This document shows positions 7,027-14,269 of a stretch of DNA of 14,413 bases, one piece after another. Source of the DNA: Candidatus Zhuqueibacterota bacterium 4484_219 (GTDB taxonomy: Bacteria > Zhuqueibacterota > JdFR-76 > 4484-219); the NCBI GenBank assembly GCA_002085035.1, contig MZGM01000008.1, positions 1 through 14,413 of the forward strand. The letters run 5' to 3'. The translations under genes and the position numbers were made by a program. How positions within the stretch are numbered: position 1 is the first letter of the stretch; the number at the start of each line of letters is the position of its first letter. Below the pieces are notes generated by a model. It was not told the origin of the DNA. It made no database searches and worked only from the letters and a program-made list of their open reading frames with translations.

Positions 7027-7230
7027 ATGGCAAAAGGAGAAAGATCTTTTGTAACCAAGGTCAAGAAAGTGACAGACAAAAAGAATGTACTTTGTCCTGT
7101 CTGCAATAGCGAAGCAACCCCTGTAGTATTTGTAAAATCGGTATTTGCAGAGAAGACTAATTCCTGGAAATTCAATAAGTGTACCATCCTTGCTTGTAAA
7201 TGTACCGAAAAGGAAATCTATGGGCTGTAG
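7027..7230 (+). CDS. Small Cys-rich protein, probable zinc-ribbon (67 aa), function unknown
   Basis: This 67-residue soluble protein has a basic N-terminus (MAKGERSF..KVKKVTDKK), a CPVC knuckle at C23/C26 and a second cluster C52, C57, C59 (KCTILACKC) near the end. That arrangement would allow one four-ligand zinc site of ribbon type. I chose the ATG at 7027 because GGAGGG (7017-7022) sits 4 bases upstream. An earlier in-frame ATG at 7015 overlaps that ribosome site and would add only four residues. Its 3' end overlaps rdgB by 11 bases, so the two are translationally coupled. I recall similar small proteins next to rdgB-like genes in related bacteria but cannot name a family, and I assign no function. 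A 5' fragment of rdgB is excluded because the frames differ. Confidence 0.72.
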   Translation: MAKGERSFVTKVKKVTDKKNVLCPVCNSEATPVVFVKSVFAEKTNSWKFNKCTILACKCTEKEIYGL

Positions 7231-7882
7231 TTTCCGATCGGCCACAAATCCCAAAAAACAGCTTATTATCGCAACCAGAAATCCCGATAAGTTTCGGGAA
7301 ATTCGGGCAGTGCTTTCTGATCTCAAGCTGGAGTTTTTAAGTCTGATTGATTTTCCAGATCTTCCTGAAATAGAGGAAGATGGCCAAACGATTGAGGAAA
7401 ATGCCATTAAGAAAGCCACCGAAATCCACAATCACACCGGGTTGCCTTGTTTGGCAGATGACACAGGATTAGAGGTGGACAGTTTGGGAGGAGCTCCCGG
7501 GGTTTATTCCAGTCGCTACGCAGGTGAAACAGCTACTTATGCGGATAATTGCCGAAAGTTGCTTGAGGAAATGGAAGGGATTCCATACCCTCAACGGACA
7601 GCCCATTTTCGATGTGTCATGGCATTAGTCACTAAAAATAAGGTGATTACTACCGAGGGAGTGTGCGAGGGCTACATTCTTACCCAAATGCGAGGACAAA
7701 ATGGATTTGGTTATGATCCGTTGTTTTGGGTAGAACCTTATGGCAAAACCTTTGCGGAAATGGAGCCAGAATTAAAAAATCGGATTAGTCACCGCGCAAT
7801 TGCTTTAAACAAGATGAAACCTCATTTGCTGAACTTGTTTTCAACCGAAGATTTTGGACTATGCTCTGGCAAATTCAAGTAA
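7220..7882 (+). CDS. rdgB: XTP/dITP diphosphatase (non-canonical purine NTP pyrophosphatase, RdgB/HAM1)
   Basis: The enzyme hydrolyses deaminated purine nucleotides (XTP, ITP, dITP) to monophosphate and pyrophosphate in the cytoplasm, keeping hypoxanthine and xanthine out of nucleic acids. It has the signature T19-x-N21-x-x-K24 (ATRNPDKFREI) and the acidic Mg2+ site LADDTGLEVD (D80/D81), followed by GGAPGVYSSRYAGE. GFGYDPLF (162-169) and SHR (190-192) are also in place, so all the active-site motifs are present. I place the start at ATG 7220, which has AAAAGGAA a few bases upstream and gives 220 residues. An upstream in-frame ATG at 7145 would add 25 residues inside the Cys-rich gene and has no family support. 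Length is slightly above the usual ~200 because of a short N-terminal lead and a C-terminal tail. It ends just before a weak hairpin/T-run. Confidence 0.93.
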   Translation: MGCSFRSATNPKKQLIIATRNPDKFREIRAVLSDLKLEFLSLIDFPDLPEIEEDGQTIEENAIKKATEIHNHTGLPCLADDTGLEVDSLGGAPGVYSSRYAGETATYADNCRKLLEEMEGIPYPQRTAHFRCVMALVTKNKVITTEGVCEGYILTQMRGQNGFGYDPLFWVEPYGKTFAEMEPELKNRISHRAIALNKMKPHLLNLFSTEDFGLCSGKFK

Positions 7883-7884
7883 CA

Positions 7885-7910
7885 AGAGGGGAAAAATCTC
7901 TCATTTTTTT
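7885..7910 (+). terminator. Weak hairpin with T-run after rdgB
   Basis: AGAGG (7885-7889) can pair with TCTCT (7897-7901, one G-T pair) around a 7-base loop, and seven T follow at 7904-7910. The stem is only five pairs, so termination may be partial. Confidence 0.4.
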
Positions 7911-7930
7911 ATTGGTGGAGTAAATTTTTC

Positions 7931-7959
7931 TTGATTTTTCTATCTGATTGAGTTATATT
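7931..7959 (+). promoter_or_regulatory. Promoter of the tRNA cluster
   Basis: TTGATT (7931-7936, 4/6) and TATATT (7954-7959, 5/6) are separated by exactly 17 bases, 31 bases before the first tRNA. This is the best-placed promoter candidate in the window. Confidence 0.55.
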
Positions 7960-7990
7960 TTAGTTTGTCTTTGAATTTAAATCTTCTTCT

Positions 7991-8064
<74 letters not shown>

Positions 8065-8152
8065 CAGGAAGTAATACCCATAATAAGCATTTGCACAAGG
8101 TTCGCACTTAATTAATTTACATTAGCAGAAACACACATCAAAGGAACAATCT

Positions 8153-8226
8153 CGGGGCGTAGCGCAGCCCGGTAGCGCACCTGCTTTGGGAGCAGGATGT
8201 CGGAGGTTCAAATCCTCTCGCCCCGA
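8153..8226 (+). tRNA. tRNA-Pro (anticodon UGG)
   Basis: Acceptor CGGGGCG (8153-8159) pairs with CGCCCCG (8219-8225). The D-arm is GCGC...GCGC, the anticodon stem CCTGC/GCAGG holds loop TTTGGGA, and the T-arm is GGAGG-TTCAAAT-CCTCT. The anticodon TGG can read all four CCN codons. The discriminator is A, with no encoded CCA. It lies 88 bases after tRNA-Arg. Confidence 0.95.
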
Positions 8227-8251
8227 CGATGAAGGCGGTGCGAAATATTAT

Positions 8252-8325
8252 GGTGGGCGTAGCTCAATCGGTAGAGCGCTTGGCTGTGGCCCAAGTGGGT
8301 GTGGGTTCGAGTCCCATCGCTCACC
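8252..8325 (+). tRNA. tRNA-His (anticodon GUG)
   Basis: Acceptor GTGGGCG (8253-8259) pairs with CGCTCAC (8318-8324), and the anticodon loop CTGTGGC gives GTG. The extra G at 8252 can pair with discriminator C at 8325: the G-1:C73 pair is the identity mark of bacterial tRNA-His and confirms the call. There is no encoded CCA. Confidence 0.95.
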
Positions 8326-8390
8326 CTAATTCTCAACCCTTGAAAATAAACTACTAATAATAAACCAGATAAACTTTGAAATTCCGCAAT

Positions 8391-8463
8391 GTCCCCATCG
8401 TCTAGTGGCCTAGGACTCGGGATTTTCGATCCCGCAACAGGGGTTCGACTCCCCTTGGGGACG
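8391..8463 (+). tRNA. tRNA-Glu (anticodon UUC)
   Basis: Acceptor GTCCCCA (8391-8397) pairs with TGGGGAC (8456-8462). The anticodon stem CGGGA/TCCCG holds loop TTTTCGA (anticodon TTC), and the T-arm is AGGGG-TTCGACT-CCCCT. The discriminator is G, as is usual for tRNA-Glu, with no encoded CCA. It is the last member of the cluster, one base before the terminator hairpin. Confidence 0.95.
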
Positions 8464-8464
8464 C

Positions 8465-8503
8465 TAAAGCCTTTCCCATCAGGAAAGGCTTTAACATTTT
8501 ATT
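8465..8503 (+). terminator. Terminator hairpin of the tRNA cluster
   Basis: A perfect 12-pair stem, TAAAGCCTTTCC (8465-8476) / GGAAAGGCTTTA (8482-8493), has the 5-base loop CATCA. The following tract ACATTTTATT is T-rich but broken. It starts one base after tRNA-Glu. Confidence 0.75.
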
Positions 8504-8511
8504 GTAAGGAA

Positions 8512-8528
8512 GCAAATATTAAATTTGC
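8512..8528. promoter_or_regulatory. Perfect inverted repeat ahead of galT (possible operator)
   Basis: GCAAAT (8512-8517) and ATTTGC (8523-8528) are separated by ATTAA, 61 bases upstream of the galT ATG. Its size and symmetry suit a dimeric repressor, but I see no clear -35/-10 around it and only one copy, so chance is possible in AT-rich DNA. Confidence 0.25.
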
Positions 8529-8589
8529 GGCATCGGGAGAAAATAAAAAATCCTAAACCGCCGGGGTAATCGACAAGAAGGAGAATGGA

Positions 8590-9594
8590 ATGCCAGAATT
8601 CAGACAAAATTTGGCAACTAAGGAGTGGGTAATCGTAGCTTGGGAGCGGGCTAAACGCCCACATGACTTTCAAAAAGATAGTGAGCTTCCTAAAGAATTA
8701 CCCCCCCTTCGCGAAGATTGTCCCTTCTGCCCTGGAAATGAATCAAAAACTCCACCAGCAGTATTTTCTATCTCAGCTCGTAACGTCTCAGACTGGAGTG
8801 TGCGGGTAGTACCTAACAAATTTGCAGCTTTAAACCCAAATCTTTCTACTAAGCGTGAGCAACGAGGCAAATTCTTGCGCGCCGATGGATTTGGAATTGC
8901 TGAAGTAATTATAGAAACCCCTCTTCACAACCTCACTATTGCCACTATGGATGCGGAACAGGTTCAGAAGATATTACGTGCTTACAAACAACGTTATTTG
9001 GAAGTTGCACAAAGCAAAAATATTAACCTTATTACTATCTTTCGCAACTTTGGGGTACGTGCAGGAACTTCATTGGAACATCCTCACTCCCAGTTAATTG
9101 CCACACCCATAATCCCTCCACATGTTCGTGATCCCTTTCAGCAAGCAATGTACTATTACGATTCTCAGGGTTCTTGTGTTTATTGTGATATGGTCAAGGA
9201 GGAGTTAGAACAAAAGGAACGTATTGTTCTTGAGTCCAAACACTTCGTCGCAGCTTGTCCTTTTGCATCGCGTACCCCTTTCGAAACCCGCATCTGGCCT
9301 AAGCGCCATACTCCAGCCTACGGGCAGATTTCGGAAGCAGAAGTGGCTGATCTGGCATACGTGCTGAAAACTGTACTGGCCAAAATTCGCATTGGCTTAA
9401 ACGCTCCACATTACAATTATGTGATACGTTCCGCACCTATTGGTGACGAAGATACCCGCTACTTGCATTGGTACATGGTAATCATTCCCAAGATTACTAC
9501 TCCGGCAGGGTTTGAAATTGGCACAGGTATCTATATCAACGTAGTACCTCCCGAACAGGCAGCAAAATACCTGCGAGAAGTAGAGGTCAAGTAA
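8590..9594 (+). CDS. galT: Galactose-1-phosphate uridylyltransferase (UDP-glucose--hexose-1-phosphate uridylyltransferase)
   Basis: This is the Leloir-pathway enzyme that swaps UMP between UDP-glucose and galactose-1-phosphate through a uridylyl-histidine intermediate, in the cytoplasm. The active-site HPHSQ is at residues 164-168, with H166 as the nucleophile. C44/C47 (CPFC) and H113 with H164 are placed to bind zinc, as in the bacterial family. A second CxxC (C196/C199) is also present. RNFGVRAGTSLEH precedes the active site as expected, and the length of 334 residues is typical. AAGGAG (8578-8583) sits 6 bases before the ATG. Related phosphorylases of the same fold (ADP-glucose phosphorylase) share much of this pattern, so the exact sugar substrate is less certain than the family. 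It is monocistronic here: the tRNA terminator lies upstream, and the minus-strand kinase gene converges 19 bases downstream with no obvious shared terminator. Confidence 0.88.
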   Translation: MPEFRQNLATKEWVIVAWERAKRPHDFQKDSELPKELPPLREDCPFCPGNESKTPPAVFSISARNVSDWSVRVVPNKFAALNPNLSTKREQRGKFLRADGFGIAEVIIETPLHNLTIATMDAEQVQKILRAYKQRYLEVAQSKNINLITIFRNFGVRAGTSLEHPHSQLIATPIIPPHVRDPFQQAMYYYDSQGSCVYCDMVKEELEQKERIVLESKHFVAACPFASRTPFETRIWPKRHTPAYGQISEAEVADLAYVLKTVLAKIRIGLNAPHYNYVIRSAPIGDEDTRYLHWYMVIIPKITTPAGFEIGTGIYINVVPPEQAAKYLREVEVK

Positions 9595-9613
9595 TTGGTC
9601 ATCTATCAGTGAT

Positions 9614-11989
9614 TTACTGCAAAACCTGCTTGACGGCACGAAGTAATTCAACCACAGAATAAGGCTTTTCCAAAAAGGAATATCCTCTTCCCCGAATTTT
9701 CTGCCAGTTCGACTTTTCATCAGTGTAGCCACTGATAAAAAGAACTTGTAAGCAGGAGTTTTCGGCAATCAATTGCTCTACCAGTTTTGTACCTTTCTCA
9801 TCCGGTAAAACTACATCTATAATGATCAGGGCGAGTTCTCCTTTCTCTTTATGGAAAATTTCAACTGCTTCCTGAGCATTTCGACAAGCGAAAACAATGT
9901 AGTTGTTTCTTCGAAGTGTTCTAGCCGTAAATTCTTGTACCGCTTCATCATCTTCTACCAAAAGAATCCGTTCCCCCTTTCCCCGAAGTGCTTCTTGCGG
10001 TATCTCTTTCTCTTCATGCTCTATTGACTCCATAAAAGTAGCAGGCAAATAAATACTAAAAATAGAGCCCTGACCAGGTTTACTGTCCACATTTATCCAA
10101 CCATCGTGCGATTTAACAATTCCATAGACTACTGATAAACCCAGACCTGTACCTTTCCCCTGCGCTTTGGTGGAAAAAAACGGCTCAAAGATGCGCTCCA
10201 TGACATTTGGTTCCATACCAATTCCATTGTCCTCGATAGAGAAACAAATAAACTTCCCTGGCCGCGCATAGGTATATCTCTGACAGTATTCAGTATCCAC
10301 CTGTACATTTTTAGTTTCAATAGTGATTTTGCCTCCATCAGGCATAGCATCGCGAGCGTTGACTGCTAAGTTCATAATTACCTGCTCAATGTTACCTGCA
10401 TCTGCTCGTGTGTTCCATAAATCCGGAGACAACTTTGTTTGAATACTGATGTCTTCACCAATCAAACGAGTCAACATTTTGAGCATATCCTGAATGGTAT
10501 TATTGAGATTCAAGGAGACAAATTTCATCGGCTGTCGGCGACTGAATAGTAATAATTGTCTGGTCAAGTTGGCAGCACGAGCCGCAGCCCTTTGAATCTC
10601 TTCCAAATCATGAGCTATTGGATCATCTTCCTGCAACTCTGCCATTGCTAATTGGGCATAACCCTGAATACCGGTCAATATATTATTAAAATCGTGAGCT
10701 ACTCCTCCTGCCAGAACCCCGATTGCTTCCATCTTTTGGGCTTGAAGAAGTTGTTTCTCCAATTGGCGACGTTCGGTAACATCAATGCCGGTACCCATAA
10801 TGGCCGGTTCACCACGATATGTAATGGGAACTAACATAACTTGTATCCAGCGAATATCTCCATCTTTTGTAATCACCCTGATCTCTTTGCTTGCCGAGTT
10901 TTCTGCTGCTTCTAAGAGATGTTGTTTCAATTGGTTAGCTACCTCCCAGTCGTCTGGATGGATGAATTCGGTATAATCCATCTTATTAATTTCTTCCAAG
11001 GTGTAACCAACCAGCTGAAGCATAACAGGATTAACATACACCATGCGATCGTTTTGGAGGATGTAAACACCTACTAAACTATTTTCAGCCAAAATGCGAT
11101 ATTTTTCCTCTGATTCTCGCAAAGCTATTTCGGATTGCTTACGCTCAGTTACGTCGGCGCCGATACCAATAATTTGAACCACTTGTCCCTGGGCGTTACG
11201 AACATTAACCGAATTCCAAGAAATGACCCGCTTTTCCCCACTTTTTGTGACCAAAGTCATTTCATAGTTCTTCACATCACCTCGCTCAAAATTCTGGAAT
11301 AGTCTTGTCACCTGGGCATATTCTTCTCCAGGGTAAAAGATTTCCCACCAATTTTCTCCCAATAATTCTTCAGGGGTATAGCCAGTAATTTGTTCTACAT
11401 AACGATTGACAAAAACAATTTCACCTGATGGGTTAAGAACACAAAAGATATTCGGTACAGACTCTACCAATTGTCGATAACGTTGCTGGCTTTGTTGTAA
11501 CTGAATAAGTTGCACTTCAAGTTGGCGTTCTAATCTTTGATATCTTTGAATATTACGAAGAATAGGGGCAAAATAATTTGTCGCAGTTTCTAAAAAAGAA
11601 CGTACTTCCACAATTGAGGGAGCTAATTCATCAGGCAACACTACTAACAAAACGCCGAGCACTTGTTTTTCTATGGAGATAGCAAATGCACAGCGACAAG
11701 GGTTATCTTCTGAAGGCAAAATGGCACCCTGCTCTGCCAGCCATCGCCACAGATCAAGTCCCATCGACACGCTAACCCCAGTAGGCAAGGTAAAACCTCG
11801 TGCTTCCCACAAACGCAAGTAACTTTTCTCATTATCGGCAATAAACAATGCCAGTAATTTTGGTGATAATGTTTCCATTAAACTATCAACAAATGTGCGC
11901 GCCTCGTGCGTAAGATCCAGCGTTGTACCCAGTGCAAGCCCCAGGCGGTGCAGATGCTCTAACAGCGTATCCTTCTTTGATTGTGCCAT
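9614..11989 (-). CDS. Hybrid sensor histidine kinase (GAF-like, PAS, PAS, HisKA, HATPase, receiver)
   Basis: This is a 791-residue cytoplasmic hybrid kinase with no membrane helix. A GAF-like N-terminus is about 1-145 and a Gln-rich coiled coil about 148-172. PAS1 is about 172-285 (ESVPNIFCVLNPSGEIVFVN, GYTPEELLG) and PAS2 about 297-407 (YILQNDRMVYVN, GYTLEEI). HisKA follows with H432 in GGVAHDFNN, then the ATPase domain with N-box N540/N544, DNGIGM (587-592) and GKGTGLGL (611-618). A C-terminal receiver (about 674-790) has E679/D680/D681, acceptor D725 and K775, all intact. Phosphate would pass from H432 to D725. There is no HPt or output domain, so the next step needs a partner. It is the third gene of a minus-strand operon, 24 bases after the KaiC-like gene. 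An AAGGA stands about 12 bases before its ATG. The PAS ligands are not readable. The soluble nature suggests an internal signal. Confidence 0.92.
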   Translation of the reverse strand: MAQSKKDTLLEHLHRLGLALGTTLDLTHEARTFVDSLMETLSPKLLALFIADNEKSYLRLWEARGFTLPTGVSVSMGLDLWRWLAEQGAILPSEDNPCRCAFAISIEKQVLGVLLVVLPDELAPSIVEVRSFLETATNYFAPILRNIQRYQRLERQLEVQLIQLQQSQQRYRQLVESVPNIFCVLNPSGEIVFVNRYVEQITGYTPEELLGENWWEIFYPGEEYAQVTRLFQNFERGDVKNYEMTLVTKSGEKRVISWNSVNVRNAQGQVVQIIGIGADVTERKQSEIALRESEEKYRILAENSLVGVYILQNDRMVYVNPVMLQLVGYTLEEINKMDYTEFIHPDDWEVANQLKQHLLEAAENSASKEIRVITKDGDIRWIQVMLVPITYRGEPAIMGTGIDVTERRQLEKQLLQAQKMEAIGVLAGGVAHDFNNILTGIQGYAQLAMAELQEDDPIAHDLEEIQRAAARAANLTRQLLLFSRRQPMKFVSLNLNNTIQDMLKMLTRLIGEDISIQTKLSPDLWNTRADAGNIEQVIMNLAVNARDAMPDGGKITIETKNVQVDTEYCQRYTYARPGKFICFSIEDNGIGMEPNVMERIFEPFFSTKAQGKGTGLGLSVVYGIVKSHDGWINVDSKPGQGSIFSIYLPATFMESIEHEEKEIPQEALRGKGERILLVEDDEAVQEFTARTLRRNNYIVFACRNAQEAVEIFHKEKGELALIIIDVVLPDEKGTKLVEQLIAENSCLQVLFISGYTDEKSNWQKIRGRGYSFLEKPYSVVELLRAVKQVLQ

Positions 11990-12013
11990 TTCGCTTACTG
12001 TCCTTTTTTATCA

Positions 12014-13420
12014 CTAAACACGTAAACCCGACAATGGTTTACCTACACATACACCACCGCGTTCGGATATGGTATATTCGCGGACTTGGGTGCTATGGGC
12101 ACTACCTCGTGCCTTGAGAATTGTCAGAACTCTTCGCACCAGCTGTTCTACCTCCACGTAGCGCAGTAAAATAACATTATCCACTATATGCGATATTCCT
12201 ACTCCTGTCATCATGATACCAGTCCCGAACATCTCACTCATCTCTGCAGTAAAAAAAGATGTAATACTGAGATTTTTGAAATGTTGTACCAATGCATAAA
12301 TATAATTAAAGTAACGATCAGTATCCCTAGAGGTACTTGCTTGAAAATCAGTGATACTGTCAATTACTACTCGTTGGGCATTTAGTGCTTCAATTTCTCG
12401 CAACATCAGTGGAGCATGTTGGTCTACGTTTAATTCAACTGGAGAAGTGTAAAACATTCGCAGCATGCCTTGTTGTTGCAGTTCATCGATATCAAAACCA
12501 AAATTGTTAGCAATGTGCTTAAGTTGGCTGGGATCTTCCTGAAATGAGATGTACACACCCGGTTCGCCAGCCTGGGCTCCGTTTAGTAGAAAGTGTAACG
12601 AAGTAACTGTTTTACCCGTGCCTGGCTCACCGGCAACGAGGGTTGCAGTACCACGCAAAATACCTTTGCCAAACAATTCATCTAACCCCTTTATACCCGT
12701 AGCTACTTGTTCTCCAGTTACCGTATAAGTTACAGGACAGGGAGGAGTAACGAAACGGGGAAAAATCATAACACCCTGGTTAGTAATACACAAAGTATGC
12801 TCACCTGAAACATAATCGCTACCCCGCAATTTTGCTACCCGTAAAGACCGGTAGTCGCGCAAGCCAAGTAGCTGATTACGCAACTCAATTACGGCATCGA
12901 CAGCCACAAACTCTGCAGAAGTGTTTAAGTCGCTCGTTTCATATTCACCTATCAGAAATGCAGTACACGGTAACGTAGCTAAAGTTGCTACTAACTTGTA
13001 CATCATGCGCCGAAAAGAAGCTGGTGATTCTGCCAAATCACTCAAGATCTTGAAACTATCTACTACAAGGAACGCCGGATTATGTTTCTGAACGAGTTTA
13101 GTAATACGTTCAACTGCTGTTTCACCGTTTTGATTCAGAAGGTCAGAACTGATGTCTTCATAAATTACGGCACTGCCAATCTTATTTACGTCAAAAAAAG
13201 CATATTCTTGGGTAAAACGCACCATCTTTGCCAATGGTTCAGAGATGGTAGTAATAACAAGCGCTTTATTTTCAAGCGTAGCATTGTTGAAAACAATCTG
13301 ATTAGCTAACATGGTCTTGCCACTGCCCGGCACGCCAGCAATGAGTACAACACACCCTTCGGGCAGTCCTCCTGCTAAGATATGATCTAACCCTTCGATA
13401 CGAGTTGAAATTCGTCTCAT
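12014..13420 (-). CDS. KaiC-like double-domain RecA-fold ATPase
   Basis: This is a 468-residue protein with two KaiC (RecA-like) modules in tandem. Domain 1 (about 1-225) has Walker A GVPGSGKT (29-36), Walker B ending at D121 and the KLRGSDY motif (197-203). Domain 2 (about 237-468) has Walker A GEPGTGKT (264-271), Walker B ending at D354 and KARGSAH (436-442). The tandem catalytic glutamates of KaiC (FEE) are altered in both: S60-E61 in domain 1 and Q294-E295 in domain 2. At the KaiC autophosphorylation site the serine is kept (S410) but the neighbouring threonine is His (H411). The C-terminal tail that KaiA grips in cyanobacteria is missing. It is therefore a KaiC-family ATPase, probably a hexamer, but not a standard clock protein. 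No kaiA or kaiB lies in the window. It sits 23 bases after the receiver gene, with GAGGGAG just ahead of its ATG, and is followed by a hybrid kinase. It is most likely a signalling ATPase. Confidence 0.9.
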   Translation of the reverse strand: MRRISTRIEGLDHILAGGLPEGCVVLIAGVPGSGKTMLANQIVFNNATLENKALVITTISEPLAKMVRFTQEYAFFDVNKIGSAVIYEDISSDLLNQNGETAVERITKLVQKHNPAFLVVDSFKILSDLAESPASFRRMMYKLVATLATLPCTAFLIGEYETSDLNTSAEFVAVDAVIELRNQLLGLRDYRSLRVAKLRGSDYVSGEHTLCITNQGVMIFPRFVTPPCPVTYTVTGEQVATGIKGLDELFGKGILRGTATLVAGEPGTGKTVTSLHFLLNGAQAGEPGVYISFQEDPSQLKHIANNFGFDIDELQQQGMLRMFYTSPVELNVDQHAPLMLREIEALNAQRVVIDSITDFQASTSRDTDRYFNYIYALVQHFKNLSITSFFTAEMSEMFGTGIMMTGVGISHIVDNVILLRYVEVEQLVRRVLTILKARGSAHSTQVREYTISERGGVCVGKPLSGLRV

Positions 13421-13443
13421 CTTCTCCCTCTTTCCGGTTAATG

Positions 13444-13821
13444 TTAGTTCTTTTTTAACAGCTTTTCAATTTCTTTTAAGAACTGTTCCTTACGGAGCGG
13501 TTTAATCAAAAAAGCATCGCCGCCTACTTGGGTAGCACGGTGTTCTGCCAGTAACATAGAAAAGAACAACACCGGAATATGCGCAGTTTGCGGATTGTCT
13601 TTCAGTTGTTGACAGACCTGAAAACCATCCAATTCTGGCAGCAAGATTTCCAGTATGATCAGGTCTGGTTGAAAACTCTTCGCCTTCTCCAATACCACTG
13701 GCCCGCTGGCAGCATATTCAACCTCAAATTGCTCAGCAAGTACCCTTTGCAACAGGTCTCGCATGAATGGATCGCGCTCACCGATGAGTAACCGTGGTGG
13801 AGATTTAAGATTAGCACCCAT
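13444..13821 (-). CDS. Single-domain receiver protein with Glu at the phospho-acceptor site (pseudo-receiver)
   Basis: This stand-alone CheY-like receiver has 125 residues and no output domain. The fold motifs are clear: RLLIGERDPFMRDLL at the N-terminus, PDLIILEILLPELDGF (52-67), the switch residue S88 (VLFFS) and K107 in LIKPL. Two key positions are unusual. The phosphorylated Asp of the DIMLP motif is E58 (codon GAA), and the Mg2+-binding acidic pair reads E15-R16. Phosphorylation in the normal way is therefore unlikely, and Glu may mimic the phosphorylated state. It is the first gene of the minus-strand operon with the KaiC-like ATPase and the hybrid kinase. GGGAGG (13829-13834 on the plus map) lies 7 bases before the ATG, a very strong ribosome site. 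No promoter stands out upstream. The partner is probably the KaiC-like protein, by inference from position. Confidence 0.88.
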   Translation of the reverse strand: MGANLKSPPRLLIGERDPFMRDLLQRVLAEQFEVEYAASGPVVLEKAKSFQPDLIILEILLPELDGFQVCQQLKDNPQTAHIPVLFFSMLLAEHRATQVGGDAFLIKPLRKEQFLKEIEKLLKKN

Positions 13822-14097
13822 TTCCCCGCCTCCCTTTCGCTACTGGCTAACTAAAAATTAGATATGAACATTACCTCCCTAAAATCAGGAGCAAAAAAGG
13901 CGATATTTAGACAGGAGGCAAATCTAACAGCTCTCAAAATACCTACTCCAACTCCAAATATAACTACAACCCAAGGCCTCGCATGCTAAAAATCATCCCA
14001 GATTCGGAAAAACCCCGGTAAAGAGTTTTCTATCTCTTGCCCAGATTCTGCCCCCAAAATGGCAATTTCACAGAAACCGTGCTCCATTCCACCAGAT

Positions 14098-14152
14098 TGT
14101 AGGAGGCGTCTCCAGACGCCGATGAAATCAGGCTTTGGAGAGCCCTCCCACA
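14098..14152. repeat. Nested palindromic intergenic repeat, copy 2
   Basis: The outer ends are imperfect inverted repeats: TGTAGGAGG at 14098-14106 and CCCTCCCACA at 14143-14152. Inside are two small hairpins, GGCGTCT-CC-AGACGCC (14105-14120) and GGCTTT-GG-AGAGCC (14131-14144), joined by GAT-GAA-ATC, itself an inverted repeat. The left half matches the palindrome at 147-170 near the start of the window. REP/BIME-like; function unknown. Confidence 0.65.
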
Positions 14153-14200
14153 GAAATAAATACGCGGTAAAAAATGCCTTTTGATACACCCCCTCTTGTC

Positions 14201-14269
14201 TGTCCCGATAAGGGACAAAATGTTTGTAGCAAATAAGACTAGCTATTTATTCGAAGTCCCTTTAGGGAC
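14201..14269. repeat. Paired GTCCC...GGGAC hairpin repeat
   Basis: Two hairpins stand 54 bases apart in the same orientation. The first is TGTCCC-GATAA-GGGACA (14201-14217) and the second GTCCCT-TT-AGGGAC (14256-14269). Both are followed by a similar A/T-rich trailer with ATGT (AAAATGTTTG and GATATGTCTT). They look like two diverged units of a tandem or dispersed intergenic repeat family. Confidence 0.5.

Noticed and set aside
7145..7219. Longer rdgB reading from an ATG at 7145
   Set aside because: It lies inside the Cys-rich gene, lacks a ribosome site, and adds residues absent from the family. ATG 7220 has AAAAGGAA upstream.
7012..7431. Long minus-strand open frame across the Cys-rich gene and rdgB
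   Set aside because: It is antisense to two well-supported genes, has no recognisable domain and no ribosome site; a shadow frame.
9595..9613. Bidirectional terminator between galT and the kinase gene
   Set aside because: The 19-base gap has no inverted repeat or T-run that I can see.
12014..13821. A cyanobacterial-type circadian clock (kaiABC)
   Set aside because: No kaiA or kaiB is present, the KaiA-binding tail is missing and the phospho-threonine is His.
13851..13871. Seven-codon minus-strand leader ORF (MFISNF) preceded by GGGAGG
   Set aside because: The ribosome site is only 2 bases from the ATG, and no attenuator hairpin or regulatory codon run follows.
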